Assembly (NCBI GenBank): GCA_032718475.1
Contig: JAUCBJ010005485.1
Coordinates: forward strand, 1-31,361
Length of the DNA stretch: 31,361 bases
DNA from: Nemertoderma westbladi
Lineage: Eukaryota; Xenacoelomorpha; Nemertodermatida; Nemertodermatidae
Direction: 5' to 3'
The notes beneath the pieces were generated by a model. That model had not been told where the DNA came from, did not search any database, and was given only the letters and a program-made list of their open reading frames with translations. This document shows positions 21,603 through 30,935 of this stretch, piece by piece; position 1 is the first letter of the stretch, and every line of letters begins with the position of its first letter. The translations under genes were made by a program, and so were the position numbers.

Positions 21603-23570
21603 ATGTGGCAACGAGAATCCTCGCTCAGCGCCGCAGACGACGTCACAGCGCCACTAATGAACACCGAACCGCTGCCGGCGGTGGACCGGGAGGTGGACTG
21701 GGCCCGTTACGGGCTGGACGGGCCCGCGACGCCCGCACAACCCGCTCACACGGGCGTCCACGACCTCTTCCACGAGGATAAACTCTCGTCGTCCTCCGGA
21801 GAACAGAAACCCTGGTGGAAGTCGAACTTCTTCGTGCGGGAACCCGTTCTGTTCGGCACCTGGGATGGGGTATTCACCTCCGCGATGCTAAATATATTCG
21901 GGGTTGTTATCTTCTTGCGAACCGGATGGGTTGTGGGCAACGCTGGGATCGGGTTATCCCTTCTAATCATCGTACTTACTTTAGCGGTCGCGCTTATAGC
22001 GGCTTTGAGCGCGATTGGAATCTGCGAGAGACTCAACCTCCCGGCAGGAGGGGTCTACACTCTACTTAGTAGCGTTTTAGGTGCTCAAATAGCGGCTTCT
22101 ATTGGCGCTGTTTATTGTTTCGCCCAGGCTGTCGCAGCCGCGTTGTACTGTACCGGTTTCGGGGAGTCTATGGCGGGGGTTTTCGGTATCGAAGACAACA
22201 CCTGGGCCATCCGCGGTATCGGAATCGGGGTGCTGCTACTTCTATTGGCTATTAACATCGCGGGTGTTAAGTGGGTGGTTAAGTTACAACTCGCTCTGCT
22301 TCTAATCCTACTGGTTTCTGTTCTTGACTTCGCCGTGGGAACTTTCGTTCACACCGACACCTCGCAGGGTTTCTGGGGATACAGTCGCAGTTTGCTTAGC
22401 AACAACACCAAACCGGACTACAACGTCGGACAGACTTTCTTCACGGTATTCGGGGTTTTCTTCCCTACCGCTACCGGAGTCTTCGCCGGTATCAACATGT
22501 CCGGCGACCTTCGCAATCCGCGCGCATCAATCCCCAACGGGACGTTAATGGCCATCGCCGTCAGCGGATTCCTCTACATCCTCCACGTGGTCATGCTCGG
22601 GGCCACCTGCACGCGCGACGCTCTCAAACACAACTACCTTATCGCGGAGATCGTTAGCGTCGTCGGGGTCCTGTGGTTGATGGGTCTCTATATATCCTCG
22701 TTGTCGTCCACTCTGGGCGCGGTTTACGGGGCCCCGCGTATACTGCAAGTGATCGCCCAGGAACGCAGCATTCCCATCATAGAATTCCTCGGAAAAGGCC
22801 GCGGAACTAATAACGAACCGATATATGCTACTCTAGTTGTTTGTTTCATCGCACTTTGTTTCATTCTCATAGGTCATATAAACACTTTAGCACCGATTGT
22901 GACTCTCCCATTTATGTTGACTTACTGCGCCGTCGATTATTCTTACTTCGCTCTCGCGATGACGTACGATAGACTCTTAGAAGGGGGCCGTGTTGACCCC
23001 CAACAGAAGGGGGAAACAACCTCCCTAGTAGGGGGCGACAGTAAGCCCCCTACCCCATTGATAGAGGAACTCCCCCCTAACGAGCCGCCCCCCAGCTACG
23101 ATTCGGTCTCCGCGAGTCCAACCCACAGCGATGGGGGGGACAAAGGGGGCGCCGTCAGCCCCCCGTACAAGCTGGATATATACCGGATGCCCAACAGCTG
23201 GTACAGTTCCATGTGCAACCGCTGGGTGTCGCTAATAGGCGCCGTCGGGTCTATAGTCATTATGTTCCTTATCGAGTGGACCTATACTTTGGTGTTGGTC
23301 GCTCTAACAATGTTACTGCATCTCTACGTGCTGAAGGCCAGTTCGGGTTTAACAACGGGAGCCAATCAATTCGAGTTAATCGAATGGATTAAAGGTCTAA
23401 GGAAGCACGCTAGATGGCGTAGGAACGGGTACGAGCAGGTTAAGGTTATGACGCAGAGTCCCATACCCGAGATTTCTACGACGCAGTTAACCGAAGATGG
23501 GGACGACTACAAAGGTAGAGGTCGATACCATCACTCCTCTAAACTAAAGGGGACCGATTATGACGGATGA
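21603..23570 (+). CDS. SLC12A8: SLC12A8-like cation-chloride-cotransporter-family membrane transporter, single exon
   Basis: The product is 655 residues from the first in-frame ATG. The frame is open upstream to a TGA at 21558, so an upstream exon or a later start (the MNTEPL methionine) is possible. Order: polar N-tail; PWWKSNFFVREPVLFGTWDGVF (SLC12A8 signature) at about 70-91; about ten membrane segments including NIFGVVIFLRTGWVVGNAG, LPAGGVYTLLSSVLG, FFTVFGVFFPTATGVFAG and LYISSLSSTLGAVYGAPRIL; a hydrophilic loop (about 457-530) with a PPSY motif; two more segments (WVSLIGAVGSIVIMFLIEW); then a tail ending TQLTEDGDDY and RYHHSS, as in human SLC12A8. Length is close to the human 714. SLC12A8 has been linked to polyamine/amino-acid transport and, with dispute, to nicotinamide mononucleotide uptake; the substrate here is unknown. 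PPSY suggests control by Nedd4-type WW ligases (inference). The gene is intronless and GC-richer than its flanks. Confidence 0.95.
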   Translation: MWQRESSLSAADDVTAPLMNTEPLPAVDREVDWARYGLDGPATPAQPAHTGVHDLFHEDKLSSSSGEQKPWWKSNFFVREPVLFGTWDGVFTSAMLNIFGVVIFLRTGWVVGNAGIGLSLLIIVLTLAVALIAALSAIGICERLNLPAGGVYTLLSSVLGAQIAASIGAVYCFAQAVAAALYCTGFGESMAGVFGIEDNTWAIRGIGIGVLLLLLAINIAGVKWVVKLQLALLLILLVSVLDFAVGTFVHTDTSQGFWGYSRSLLSNNTKPDYNVGQTFFTVFGVFFPTATGVFAGINMSGDLRNPRASIPNGTLMAIAVSGFLYILHVVMLGATCTRDALKHNYLIAEIVSVVGVLWLMGLYISSLSSTLGAVYGAPRILQVIAQERSIPIIEFLGKGRGTNNEPIYATLVVCFIALCFILIGHINTLAPIVTLPFMLTYCAVDYSYFALAMTYDRLLEGGRVDPQQKGETTSLVGGDSKPPTPLIEELPPNEPPPSYDSVSASPTHSDGGDKGGAVSPPYKLDIYRMPNSWYSSMCNRWVSLIGAVGSIVIMFLIEWTYTLVLVALTMLLHLYVLKASSGLTTGANQFELIEWIKGLRKHARWRRNGYEQVKVMTQSPIPEISTTQLTEDGDDYKGRGRYHHSSKLKGTDYDG

Positions 23571-23835
23571 GTCATTGAATCTAAATGGTTGACATCCAGG
23601 TTGGTCTCTGTACCCAGTGGGGCTACTCAGTGTTGGCTGAGTTCTCGTATAAAGGACGTTTATCTAGTTTTAAATCACTAAATCCAATATTTGTATTTAA
23701 AAGTTAATATTTATTTGCTTTAATTGTTTCAAAACCAATAATTTATGTTGCAAATTGCAATATTTCTTTGGTGAAAAGCCACATTGGTGCAAAAAATAGT
23801 CAAATATAAAATAAATATGAACTAAATAATGAATT
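23571..23835 (+). other. Probable SLC12A8 3' UTR with polyadenylation signal
   Basis: AT-rich sequence after the TGA contains AATAAA at 23810-23815, about 240 nt past the stop. A T-rich stretch lies after it. The cleavage site itself cannot be seen. Confidence 0.5.
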
Positions 23836-24525
23836 TGGGTAATAATTAATATTTATTTATATTAAGTATTACTAGCTGGCATTAATTTATCGACATTTGT
23901 TGCCCCTCTGTGCCGGGCTGGGTACAGCAGACCAACATCCGTTCGCTTGTTGTTCCATGTGCTCCGTATTTATCTTGGTGTTAAATTATAATAATTATTT
24001 TTATTATTTTGCTGCAATCTTGTCTAACTAACTAGCTAGTTGTAATAATAATTTATTATTTAGTTTACTCAATTTCGGTAAGAACTGTCTATATTATATA
24101 TTAATTATTCTATATTTGTAACCCTTATATATTAATATTATTAGTTATACCGATTTGTGATTTCGGAATAATATATTTCCCCACCCAGTGCAGTATCGAG
24201 TATATAGTATCGAGTATCGAGTATATATATAGTATTTTTTTGTATTTGTCTTATATTATAGGCCTTTATAGGCTGATACATTTAGTGCATTGTTTATGTT
24301 TACTTTCTCAATGTAGTGTTTATTGTTATTTATTATGTCTGAAATGAGAAAATTTATATTCCGTGGTGATTATTGGAAAATTCGTCAGCTCTGGTCCCTC
24401 TGTGGTGATTTTTACCCCCAAATTTTGTCTGAAGTAAAATAATCGTTTTCGGCTGTTGAAATTTGTAAAAGTTATTTATTTAAGTATGATCTATAAATAA
24501 CTGTTTCAGTAAGTTGTTTATCAAC
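23836..24525. other. AT-rich non-coding stretch
   Basis: No gene. A short microsatellite-like ATCGAGTATATAGT repeat lies at about 24195-24235. Confidence 0.5.
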
Positions 24526-25010
24526 TGTAGTGTGTATGTACACTAGTGTGTATGTACACTAGTGTGTATGTACACTAGTGTGTATGTACACTAGTGTGTA
24601 TGTACACTAGTGTGTATGTACACTAGTGTGTATGTACACTAGTGTGTATGTACACTAGTGTGTATGTACACTAAGTGTGTATGTACACTAGTGTGTATGT
24701 ACACTAGTGTGTATGTACACTAGTGTACACTAGTGTGTATGTACACTAGTGTGTAGTGTATGTACACTAGTGTGTATGTACACTAGTGTGTATGTACACT
24801 AGTGTGTATGTACACTAGTGTACATTAGTGTGTATGTACACTAGTGTGTATGTACACTAGTGTGTAGTGTATGTACACTAGTGTGTATGTACACTAGTGT
24901 GTATGTACACTAGTGTACACTAATGTGTATGTACACTAGTGTGTATGTACACTAGTGTGTATGTACACTAGTGTACACTAGTGTGTGTGTATGTACACTA
25001 GTGTGTATGT
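24526..25010. repeat. 16-bp near-palindromic minisatellite, about 30 copies
   Basis: The unit is GTGTATGTACACTAGT. It contains the palindromes TGTACA and ACTAGT, and adjacent units create TACACTAGTGTA. Irregular copies shortened to GTACACTAGTGTAC recur about every 70-110 bp. GTGTATGTACAC is strictly alternating purine-pyrimidine. The array ends in GTGTATGTGTAATGG. Confidence 0.95.
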
Positions 25011-25261
25011 GTAATGGTTACAAGTACACAGTTAGTTTAGTTCGATTCTATTCTGCAGTGAGGCTGGTGTGCGAAAAAATTGTTGCGCTGAAACACATTT
25101 TGAAATTATGCCGTCATTGGCTGCTTTTTAGCTTAAGATTACCGGTACCTCACTACTCACTGGTTGCCCGCGTTCTTATTACATCTGCTTCCACAAACGA
25201 CTGCGCTGGGACTGACTTTATTAAATCGATTCAGATTTGTAGTTTATTTGAATGGATTCTA

Positions 25262-25330
25262 TTTTTTATTAAGTTGGTAGAGCGTTGGACTTTGAATCTC
25301 TAGGTACCGAGCCCACTTGCTAGTGAATTT
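25262..25330 (+). mobile_element. Possible tRNA-like SINE remnant
   Basis: AGTTGGTAGAGCGTTGGACT and then TTGAATC look like a tRNA D-arm and anticodon arm. GGTACCGAGCCC resembles a damaged B box, and a T7 run follows. The 5' half and the stem pairing are lost, so it is not a functional tRNA. Confidence 0.35.
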
Positions 25331-25644
25331 TTTTGGTAGTAAGATTGGTAGTATGTCATTCAAGGAGACAGTTCATGCGTTAGTAGACGGGGACCTTTTC
25401 GCGACTTCTCCCTGAAGATTTGCTTCCCCCGTTCGCTCTCCGCATAATTCAGGTAATCTTGTAATCCCTTACTCAGTGATTTATTCTACTAGCCAAACAA
25501 TTGTTTTGCGTTCCACCTCCTATATTACCCAGTTGCAGATTTATTTAATATATTTTATTTTAATTAATTTACAAAAGTTCTGTGAAAATAAATGTTCAAA
25601 CCTGTCGCTCTAATATCTTGGAAATATTCAAGTTATATAAAAAT

Positions 25645-25728
25645 GGAAATCGGTTTAATATGATTTTCCACAGGAAATCGGTTTAATATGATTTTCCACA
25701 GGAAATCGGTTTAATATGATTTTTCACA
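25645..25728 (+). repeat. 28-bp tandem repeat, three copies
   Basis: Copies begin at 25645, 25673 and 25701 with GGAAATCGGTTTAATATGAT followed by TTTCCACA. They are almost identical. The third runs straight into the ATG of the possible exon below. Confidence 0.95.
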
Positions 25729-25802
25729 ATGTTTCGTTTGTGTGCTTCTATTTTTTCCCACAACCCGTTAAGACGTATGGATGTGGCTGCTTATGATTAC
25801 AG
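25729..25802 (+). CDS. Possible 5' coding exon of an unidentified gene
   Basis: An ATG opens 24 codons plus two bases (MFRLCASIFSHNPLRR, then MDVAAYDY), ending at CAG|GTAAGTAC, a consensus donor. The N-terminus is basic with few acidic residues, as in a mitochondrial presequence. No matching acceptor and downstream exon was found on the + strand in this window, and I do not recognise the protein. The exon could be chance: such short frames are common. Confidence 0.2.
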
Positions 25803-27277
25803 GTAAGTACAGTTAAACTGATGGATGGATGACAGACAGATAGGTGTGGTGGGTATTGTTTGGATATGTGCCCTTACAGCTCAAGCAGGTGTATCATCTA
25901 TCTATATGTTATGTATTATACCCTATGTTATTTAAGTTAAACTAATTTAACTTTTATCAAACATATATAATTTATTGTTGACCGATAAATACACTCGCCG
26001 CGAATCACCAGAGTTGAATTATAAAGGCCATTGCAATTACTAATATTTGTAATTGATATATATATATCTTGCTTCATCGCCGTGTTAGGAATTATATTTA
26101 GTGGAACCTGTACTTAAAATGTGTAATTTATTGTGTAAACAAAAGTTAATATTTTAGTGTTAAATATTCATCAGTTATTAATAATAATGTTTAAAAAAAT
26201 ATAGTAATTTTTAAATGTTGATTATTATCTAGTAGGGCTATTTGAATATATATAATTGGCCTCACCAAATCACTAATCTACTATATTCTGGGCCTAAGTA
26301 AGTAGCCTAATAGCAGACCTTCTTTCTACTGTTATATTTCACTTTGTAGTTTTCCCCCTCAATTGAAGAATACCAAATTGCTGAATATAACCAAAACAAT
26401 CAACGAATTAGTCGATTCGATTCAACGAATCGAACGCGACTCACTTAATTAAGTAGGCCTACAAGGCCCTTAACTCAATTTTTATCATTTTACAGAGAAG
26501 CAAAAACTGTTTATTTTTGATGTAATACGACATCTTTTCGTGAAATTTTTTCAATAATTATCAAATATTTGCTTTAGAAATACAATGATGATATAAAATA
26601 AGTAGTTCTTATGGGTGGGGGGGGGGGGGGGGGGGGGGGTGTAGATATCGGAGATGCGTCTTGTTTACGCATCAAATTTTTGTTGACTAGGATTTAGGGC
26701 TTTACATTTTTATCACGTAATGGAATATGTACAAAATACTGAAAAACATTTCGGTAAGTATATTATAGTATAATGGATTTAGGGCCGCTTGTGCAAAAAT
26801 ATGAAAATCAATTGGAGTTAGGGCCCATGTTTGAAGAGGTTACATTGTATTTATGGCTCTTTTACAAAAAATTGGGAACTAATTTGAATTAGGTATCATA
26901 TTTAAACACCCATATCTCTAATTTAATTAGCTGGAACTTTTCAAGAATACCACCATTGGATATAGCGATGTCGATTTGATGTCGAGCGTTTAGAAGAGCC
27001 TTTAGGTACCTATATAATATAGGAGACTGTATTATTTGCTACAAACAAATACAATAAGTGCTGAATCTAACCAAAACGAAATATTGTATGTGCAGCAGTA
27101 CAGGTTATAAGATAAAAATAAGCGATATAAAACACTTAAAAGGGAGAAATTAAAACAAATCCAAATTCTTCGTATATAAATTTTCAATACAATTCTGACC
27201 GAAAATTGAAAACCTGGTATTCTTAACATGGGCGACATTCTGAGTTGTACTTGGCTTCACGGATGAATAGGCCGCTT
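25803..27277. other. AT-rich non-coding stretch
   Basis: No gene is supported. It contains a G23 run at 26617-26639. Confidence 0.5.
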
Positions 27278-28578
27278 CAGTGGCGCAGCCATAGGGGAGA
27301 TATGTTGTCCCCACAACATATCATATGTCCCCAGCACTTTTTACACTTTGTATATTCAATTTAAATTTCAAATGTGTAATATTATGGTTTTGTTCAGAAA
27401 TGGAAAAAATGAGAAAGGCCGACACCTTTAATTACAGTTGCATTAACAGCTCAACTCCAATTCATTTATAAATTTCAAATAATCATAACTAACTCTGCTA
27501 GGGTATTACATTATAACTATTAACTCCTACGTACATTTTAATCCTTCCCAACCCTGTAGCATATTTCCAAACACCATGGAATGTTTTTGCACGACAATAT
27601 AAGTCACTTTATAATATAAGGTGTATTTCCATAACCCCACAATTTCGTAATATATTGTTTTGGTAAGAATAACTAAAATAAATTAAATGATAATAAAATG
27701 TGTTAATTTCCTGTGTCGAGATAACAACTCGCCTTCGCTTTCAATCTACAAGAAGGTATTTTTAAATGAGACAGGGGGGGGGGGGGGGGGGGAAACTCGA
27801 CGCAAATCCCATCTTGGCGAATTAATATCCCGCCTCAATGTTAAATTCTCAATTTAGGGAAAGGAGCAGGTTACAGTGGCACGTTATTTTAACCAAAACA
27901 ATAAACTAAGCACAATAGAACAGGTTACAGTTTTATTTTTGAGAATAATCAGCTGTTATTTGCGTCGAATTTCCCCTGGAGAGGGATGAATCTTTATTGT
28001 GTCCAGTTTCCTCCCCTATCTGTTTTAAATAGGTATCTCTTTCGACATTTTTATCTTAGAGGGTTTGTTGGTAACGATGGGGAGATGTCGTTGTTACAGG
28101 GAAACTAATTCTTTGTTGAGCAAAATTATATTTGGAATCCATCATCGAGATCTTTCGTTCTCCACCAACGAATCACTTTTAAGGTTGAAGAATAATTGAG
28201 TTGTAATTGGTTCAAACGTCAATCTGAAGAAAGCCAGGTTTTCACTTTTCAGTCGAAATTTTATTGTAATTGTATATCTGAAGAATTTGGACTTTTTTAA
28301 TTTCTCATTAGGCCTACTAAGTATTATATAGCGCTATTTCTATATTTTAAACACTTTTTCAAACGCTTGTAGCTAAAGAAGGAAAGCGAAAATGAAGATT
28401 CTGACTCACCTAGTGAGGAGGGAGGTGAAATTATCGATGTTTCAAATTTCATACAATCTCATTAAGATTTGTAGAAAAACATTGTGTGTGGGGGGGTGGG
28501 GGGGGGGGGGGGGAGTAATGCAGGACCTAACATAATTTTATCGTCCCCCCCACTTTTTGGAACGTGGCTGCGCCCCTG
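27278..28578. mobile_element. Non-autonomous hAT-type DNA transposon, complete ends
   Basis: The left end is CAGTGGCGCAGCCA and the right end, reversed, is CAGGGGCGCAGCCACG: 14-bp terminal inverted repeats with one mismatch. Both ends are flanked by an identical 8-bp GGCCGCTT (27270-27277 and 28579-28586), the target-site-duplication length typical of hAT elements. No transposase frame remains. A short acidic exon-like piece at about 28374-28463 (reading ESENEDSDSPSEEGGE, after a TTGTAG acceptor, ending in TAA) might be a leftover of a transposase or a captured exon. A G-run lies near the right end (about 28490-28514), and another element is nested inside. Confidence 0.85.
27772..27978. mobile_element. 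Small inverted-repeat element nested in the hAT element
   Basis: The left end is CAG, a G-run of about 20, then AAACTCGACGCAAAT. The right end, reversed, is CAGGGG then AAATTCGACGCAAAT. These are terminal inverted repeats in which one G-run has expanded. GAGA borders both sides (27768-27771 and 27979-27982) and may be a 4-bp target duplication or chance. Inside, 27851-27906 on the minus strand matches the 68-bp duplicated unit at 30641-30768 (shared GTTTATTGTTTTGGTTA and CTGTAACCTGCTCCTTTCCC, equal length between). Confidence 0.65.
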
Positions 28579-28676
28579 GGCCGCTTGTTTAACCGTTACC
28601 TACTGTAAGAATTGCCTCAGAATGCCAATCAATAGTGTCAAAAGACAAAGAAAAGATAGTTATAATAATAATGATC

Positions 28677-28682
28677 TTTAAT
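28677..28682 (-). other. Candidate polyadenylation signal (ATTAAA) for the oxidoreductase gene
   Basis: ATTAAA on the minus strand about 147 nt beyond the stop codon of the 28829-30196 gene. It is the most canonical signal in the short space before the hAT element. Confidence 0.35.
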
Positions 28683-28828
28683 AAATGTAATATTTAATAT
28701 GAAACTATTATATGGTAGGTAAATAACTCCAACCACCGTCACATCACCGATAATAATGAAATGATATTATTAAAAACAATTTTAACAATTTCCTTAAAAG
28801 CCAAGGAAATATTATGCATGCTCAATCC

Positions 28829-30196
28829 TTATAACCCCACAGTCTCAATGGTACAATTAACCCTTGACCTCTCAGCAGCAAACACCAACTTATGTGACCG
28901 AAATGTGTCTGCAATAGGAACCATGGACTTGTCACCATTTGCGATGGCTTTAGTAAATGCGTTTGTCAAAAAAAAGTCAGCACCGTCATGTCCCCATCTC
29001 TTTGTTGTAGGAGCTATACGATCATCGTCAACTATTCTTTGTTTCTTCAGAACAAAATCATAGACAGTAATACCCTTTTCTGCAGATCCGTCCCAATTCA
29101 ACTCACCTCTGGTCCCACAAATCTTTGTACTTCTATGGGTATGTGGAGTGAATGCATTCATTGTCATAGAAACTGTAGTTCCATTCTCGAATTCCATGTT
29201 TACCATCTGGTGATCACAAACATCATTGTCACAGGAATAAACACAACGACCGTATGGACCGGTTGATAGGGCTTCTGTGAGGGCAGCCCTGTATCCCTGT
29301 GGGTGATCTTCTATATCACAAACCACAGACCTTGGCCATCTAGGATGACTACAATCTCCTTGAAGGTAAATCTTTTGAGCCGAATAGGGACAACCCGCTT
29401 CCACTGGGCATTCGAAACACCTGTCCGCAGCTCCTTCTGGTTTCTGGGACTCCTTGAAGTGATATAAACCCCCGAATGATTGAATCTTCGTGCACCTTCT
29501 GTCACCCATCCAGTACATGATAAGGTCAATGTCATGGCAACACTTTGCCAAAAGGGAGAAGGTACTTGATTTGATATTTCTCCAGTTTCCTCTTACATAG
29601 CTGTGTGCAAAGTGCCAAAAACCAATATTTTCTGTGTGATTTATCGTGACAATGTCACCCAACTCACCACTCTCAATGATTTCTCTGATCTTGAGACATG
29701 GAGGATGATACCTAAGAACATGACAAACAGCAACTATTTCATCTCTACCTGAAAACTCTTTGGCCATAATATCACACTCCTCTTCTGATACTGACATCGG
29801 TTTCTCCAATAACAAGTGATAGCCCTTCCTAATAAATGCAATGGCTGGTTCCATATGAAGTTTGTCTGGAGTTGTAATTACTGCACAATCAGCCATTTTA
29901 TCCATTGCAGCTAATTCTCTCCAGTCAGCTACAACTAAGTTGTTTGGTAGACCAAACTTCACACCAACTCTTTCTCGTCTATGTTGCAAAGGATCTGCAA
30001 CCGCAACTACCTTCATTCGTTTTGGAAAGTTAATAGCAAACTCCCAATATGTTTTTGATCTTTGTCCTGCCCCTACAATGATGGCAGTGACCTGCCTTGA
30101 TATAGGCCCATCTATATTTGCCCACTGCTCCTCTATGGTGTTGTCAGTGCACTCAGTGGCATGATGATCACCAATATTCAATATATTTACATCCAT
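28829..30196 (-). CDS. Gfo/Idh/MocA-family NAD(P)-dependent oxidoreductase, single exon
   Basis: A complete 455-residue product. Residues 1-34 are a polar leader. At 35-69 a Rossmann beta-alpha-beta starts TAIIVGAGQRS and ends VVAVADP. Further signatures are VITTPDKLHMEPA (106-118), LLLEKPMS (128-135, the family's EKP lysine), a LRYHP segment (161-165) and LLAKCCHDIDLI (215-226), with the likely catalytic Asp/His region of these sugar and polyol dehydrogenases. A cysteine cluster CFECPVEAGCPYS (260-272) and the GRCVY-DNDVCDHQMVNMEF segment (about 317-336) mark a subgroup also seen in bacteria. No signal peptide or membrane segment is present, so the protein is probably cytosolic. The substrate is unknown; sugar or cyclitol derivatives are usual for the family. 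The absence of introns and the bacterial-like subgroup could reflect old horizontal transfer, but that is inference. The start chosen is the first ATG; a shorter product could start nearer the Rossmann fold. Confidence 0.93.
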   Translation of the reverse strand: MDVNILNIGDHHATECTDNTIEEQWANIDGPISRQVTAIIVGAGQRSKTYWEFAINFPKRMKVVAVADPLQHRRERVGVKFGLPNNLVVADWRELAAMDKMADCAVITTPDKLHMEPAIAFIRKGYHLLLEKPMSVSEEECDIMAKEFSGRDEIVAVCHVLRYHPPCLKIREIIESGELGDIVTINHTENIGFWHFAHSYVRGNWRNIKSSTFSLLAKCCHDIDLIMYWMGDRRCTKIQSFGGLYHFKESQKPEGAADRCFECPVEAGCPYSAQKIYLQGDCSHPRWPRSVVCDIEDHPQGYRAALTEALSTGPYGRCVYSCDNDVCDHQMVNMEFENGTTVSMTMNAFTPHTHRSTKICGTRGELNWDGSAEKGITVYDFVLKKQRIVDDDRIAPTTKRWGHDGADFFLTNAFTKAIANGDKSMVPIADTFRSHKLVFAAERSRVNCTIETVGL

Positions 30197-30554
30197 CGTG
30201 AAAGGTAATTTATGTTTTCACAGGAACATATTATCACTTGTATTGAAACATATCACACTAATTAAAATCATTTAAAAAGTACGTAGTAGGTCATTTAAAA
30301 GAAGTCATTTAATGGTACTCAGCAAACTTCGCCCGCGACCAATAGTAGACCTAATATATATGTACTGTACAGTACACGTACAGTAGGCATTGGCATATAT
30401 ACAGTACTTTCTAATTTCTATATATTATACTTTCTATACACTGACCAGCGTACTTTGCCAGATGTGCTTCTGTTTGGTTTATAATTATAATATGTGCAAT
30501 TGTTTTTATTATTGCTCTGGCGACATTAATAACATAACATAACACAATATAACA
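30197..30554. other. Region upstream of the oxidoreductase gene
   Basis: Presumed promoter side of the minus-strand gene. No TATA box or other site can be named with confidence. ACTTCGCCCGCG at about 30326 is an outlying copy of the motif that builds the fold-back element to the right. Confidence 0.4.
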
Positions 30555-30935
30555 TAACAATCTTCGCCCTCAAAATGAGCAACTATCGCCCGGCGGAAAC
30601 CTTCGCCCGCAACTCCGAGCATTCTTCGCCCAATAAACAATTATTGTTTTGGTTAGAAAAAGCCGTCTCTGTAACCTGCTCCTTTCCCTCAATTAGTAAC
30701 ACCATCGTTTATTGTTTTGGTTAGAAAAAGCCGTCTCTGTAACCTGCTCCTTTCCCTCAATTTGTCACTAAAATGGTTACTAACACAAACATTATTGGGT
30801 GAAGGTTGCTCGCGGGCGAAGATTGCCTTGCGGGCGAAGGTTTCCCACGGGAAAAGGTTGTACGCGGGCGAAGATTGGACGCGGGCGAAGGTTGTACGCG
30901 GACGAAGGTACGTGGGCGAAGATTGCACCCAACCC
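30555..30935. repeat. Fold-back structure of GCGGGCGAAG motifs around a 68-bp duplication
   Basis: The left block (about 30560-30632) has four CTTCGCCC-type motifs. The right block (about 30796-30925) has seven or eight GCGGGCGAAG-type motifs about 18-20 bp apart in inverted orientation. GGAAACCTTCGCCCGCAA on the left has its exact reverse complement TTGCGGGCGAAGGTTTCC on the right (near 30825). Between them two direct copies with period 68 (from 30641 and 30709) share at least 54 identical bases. The inner unit recurs in the nested element at 27772-27978. It is probably a mobile fold-back element. Confidence 0.75.

Noticed and set aside
21603-23570. SLC12A8 as bacterial contamination or a recent processed pseudogene
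   Set aside because: The protein is clearly of animal SLC12A8 type along its whole length with no break, and no poly-A tract or flanking direct repeat is visible.
25262-25330. Functional tRNA gene
   Set aside because: The anticodon and T stems do not pair and the 5' acceptor half is missing; it is kept only as a possible SINE remnant.
28988-30164. Plus-strand frames opposite the oxidoreductase
   Set aside because: They are antisense shadows of the 455-residue gene, without domains of their own.
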